From: CAWVWD01 sp965662365
GTDB taxonomy: Bacteria; Bacteroidota; Bacteroidia; Chitinophagales; Saprospiraceae
DNA: 7,198 nt
NCBI GenBank assembly: GCA_965662365.1
Contig: CBFIHR010000133.1
Span: 1-7,198 of the forward strand
Reading direction: 5' to 3'
In this document: positions 5,752-7,198 of the stretch, piece after piece
Layout of the letters: every line of letters starts with the position of its first letter
Numbering within the stretch: the first letter of the stretch is position 1
Made by a program: the position numbers and the translations under genes
Notes under the pieces: generated by a model
What the model was told of the DNA's origin: nothing
Seen by the model: only the letters and a program-made list of their open reading frames with translations
Database searches by the model: none

Positions 5752-6915
5752 ATGAAGAATTTACACCTACTAACAGTTTTAATGATTGCCATTTCAAGTA
5801 TCGCTGCAAATGCACAGTATTCAACCTTAGTTTTAAATTATGAAAAATCGTGTTTTGGTGAGAATGAGCCGCTTCCTGCTCGTAAAAACTTTGTTATCAC
5901 CGGAGTCGCTAATGCTAATATTCCGTACGTCGAAGTAGCGATTTATGAGGGAGAACATAAAGCAGGAGATTTGCCTGTTTATACAACTTTTTGGAAAAGA
6001 GACTTGAATAGCAACTCGCCGAAATTTACCGTGCCGATTAATCAACATTTGCGTGAAGAGAAAGCTTATGACGTATTAGTAAAGTATTATCGTGTAGCAA
6101 CGGACGGCGAGCAAACGGCTCTAAAAGCGAATTTATTCAAAACTTTGGATGCTTACATTGATCAATCTTATAAATTATCTAATTCGAAAATAGATTTTGA
6201 AAAAAATGCCAAAAAGACCGTGGCGGACTTGAACGAAATCGTAAAAATCGGTATGTCGCAATATCGTCACCGTACTCGCTTTACATTTGAAACCTTCTCC
6301 GATGTTGTGATGATGAAAATTAATCAAATCGAAAGTCAATCGCTGAAGGAAGTATCAAATGCGAATGCTGCTAACGGAAAAGACGCAGGAACTCGTGTGA
6401 TTTTCCGAGATAAATTGATAAATGAATTGAAGGAAATGCTACACACCGAAGTGAGTCAATATTTGAATCGTGAGTTGTACATTATGGTGGACGATAAATT
6501 TATTGAAGATTATCCGACTGAAGAAATTCAAAATTCATTGCCCGTAAATATTGGTTATGGCGGTGCTTTATTAAATACGAATCCTGAGGCGTTTAATTAT
6601 GCCGCTGCACCTTATCTGGGCTTATCTTTTCCTTTCGGGAAAGAAGGAAGTCAGTCGAAATTTTTACAACGTTCTTCATTATCATTCGGGGTTTTATTAG
6701 ACCAAAGTTTGATGGACAGAGATAATATTGATTACACTGGCCCGATTTTTAACGTTCCGGTTTATGGTGCGTTGGGGTATCGTGCATTTCGCTTTATTCG
6801 AGTGAACGCTGGAGTGACGGTTTTAGAAAATGTATCTACTTCTAATATTCAAGTTTACCCGTTTATTGGGGTTAGTGCGGAGTTGAATCTGTCGCTGTCT
6901 TTGGCAAAAGAATAA
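5752..6915 (+). CDS. Exported protein of unknown family with beta-strand-rich C-terminus (probable outer-membrane protein)
   Basis: 387 residues from the ATG at 5752. The frame is open back to a GTG at 5656, but the earlier 32 residues are not signal-like, whereas MKNLHLLTVLMIAISSIAA followed by NAQ is a clean signal peptide, so the downstream start is chosen. Residues about 23-115 look beta-rich (FVITGVANANIPYVEVAIYE ... YDVLVKYYR) and could be an Ig/FN3-like sandwich. Residues about 125-262 appear largely helical, with many charged residues. Residues about 283-384 consist of alternating hydrophobic strands with glycine and aromatic residues (APYLGLSFPFG, SLSFGVLLD, VPVYGALGYRAF, FIRVNAGVTVLEN, VYPFIGVSAELNLSLSLA), as in outer-membrane strands. 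There is no T9SS or CHU_C tail; the only mature cysteine is C34. I do not recognise the family. The next gene follows after 35 bp and is also an envelope protein, so the two are probably co-transcribed and may form one outer-membrane assembly (inference). Confidence 0.85.
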   Translation: MKNLHLLTVLMIAISSIAANAQYSTLVLNYEKSCFGENEPLPARKNFVITGVANANIPYVEVAIYEGEHKAGDLPVYTTFWKRDLNSNSPKFTVPINQHLREEKAYDVLVKYYRVATDGEQTALKANLFKTLDAYIDQSYKLSNSKIDFEKNAKKTVADLNEIVKIGMSQYRHRTRFTFETFSDVVMMKINQIESQSLKEVSNANAANGKDAGTRVIFRDKLINELKEMLHTEVSQYLNRELYIMVDDKFIEDYPTEEIQNSLPVNIGYGGALLNTNPEAFNYAAAPYLGLSFPFGKEGSQSKFLQRSSLSFGVLLDQSLMDRDNIDYTGPIFNVPVYGALGYRAFRFIRVNAGVTVLENVSTSNIQVYPFIGVSAELNLSLSLAKE

Positions 6916-6950
6916 ACCGATAAGCGTTTAACAGTTCAACAATTTATCAC

Positions 6951-7198
6951 ATGAAAAAGCTAATTTTTACCTATATATTTAGTGTAATCACTTTATCAAT
7001 TGTAGCGCAACAAAACGCTTACAGTTGGCGAGTTGGTGCGTACAGCGGTTTCAATATTTATCGAGGTGATTTGAATAGTGACCTCAATCCGTTCGAAGTT
7101 CGTCATCCGTTGAATGATGTGTCGTATGGAGGAAGTTTGGAATATAGTACGAAAGGTTTTGGGTTAAAATTATTGGCGACTCGTGGGATTTTTCGGGC
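6951..7198 (+). CDS. Probable outer-membrane beta-barrel protein, N-terminal part
   Basis: The first 82 residues are in the window; the rest lies beyond the right edge. Residues 1-20 are a signal peptide ending IVAQ. The mature start, YSWRVGAYSGFNIYRGDLNSDLNPF (24-48), and YGGSLEYSTKGFGLKLLATRGIF (59-81) read as beta hairpins with glycine and aromatic girdle residues. The pattern GxxxGxNxYxGDL is common at the start of Bacteroidota outer-membrane barrels, including OmpA-family proteins with an N-terminal barrel and DUF6089-like proteins. Whether an OmpA peptidoglycan-binding domain follows cannot be seen. The gene starts 35 bp after the stop of the 5752 gene with no terminator between them, which supports an operon. 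Confidence 0.75.
   Translation, partial: MKKLIFTYIFSVITLSIVAQQNAYSWRVGAYSGFNIYRGDLNSDLNPFEVRHPLNDVSYGGSLEYSTKGFGLKLLATRGIFR

Noticed and set aside
5833..6048. Minus-strand open frame inside the 5752 gene.
   Set aside because: Shadow of the plus-strand gene; no motif or signal supports it.

Overview
This is an AT-rich stretch of a Bacteroidota chromosome. The taxonomic evidence is a very large exported protein ending in a gliding-motility-associated C-terminal domain (CHU_C, the type B sorting signal of the type IX secretion system, T9SS), several exported proteins whose signal peptides end in A-Q or S-Q, the absence of clear Shine-Dalgarno sequences, and promoter-like elements of the Bacteroidota TTG / TAnnTTTG type. 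Family or genus cannot be fixed from the sequence; a flavobacterial or saprospirian relative is plausible.

Layout. (1) 1-1012, minus strand: the first 337 residues of a PolX-like protein (DNA polymerase X family plus the start of a PHP phosphoesterase domain), cut by the window edge. Its three polymerase catalytic aspartates appear to be replaced. (2) 1013-1264: a divergent intergenic region with a degenerate repeat-like stretch. (3) 1265-4597, plus strand: an 1110-residue T9SS type B surface protein made of a signal peptide, a probable beta-propeller, a PKD-like domain, seven tandem Ig-like repeats with paired cysteines, and CHU_C. (4) 4611-4645: a perfect 15-bp stem that probably serves as a terminator for both convergent genes. 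(5) 4688-5203, minus strand: a small exported protein resembling the DUF1579-type calycin-like family. (6) 5204-5751: a 548-bp gene-free region with several inverted repeats, a promoter candidate facing right, and a terminator-like hairpin facing left that may end a small RNA. (7) 5752-6915 and 6951-7198 (partial), plus strand: two exported proteins 35 bp apart, probably one operon. The first is unrecognised, with a C-terminal part that looks like outer-membrane beta strands; the second is the N-terminus of a probable outer-membrane beta-barrel protein.

How the parts relate. All complete genes encode exported proteins, so most of the window concerns the cell envelope, but the units look transcriptionally separate: polX diverges from the surface protein, the surface protein converges on the DUF1579-like gene, and the envelope operon on the right has its own long leader region. 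No defence system, mobile element, tRNA, rRNA or CRISPR array is visible. The points most worth following are the degenerate polymerase site, the paired architecture and glycosylation-motif richness of the surface protein repeats, and the structured region 5363-5650.
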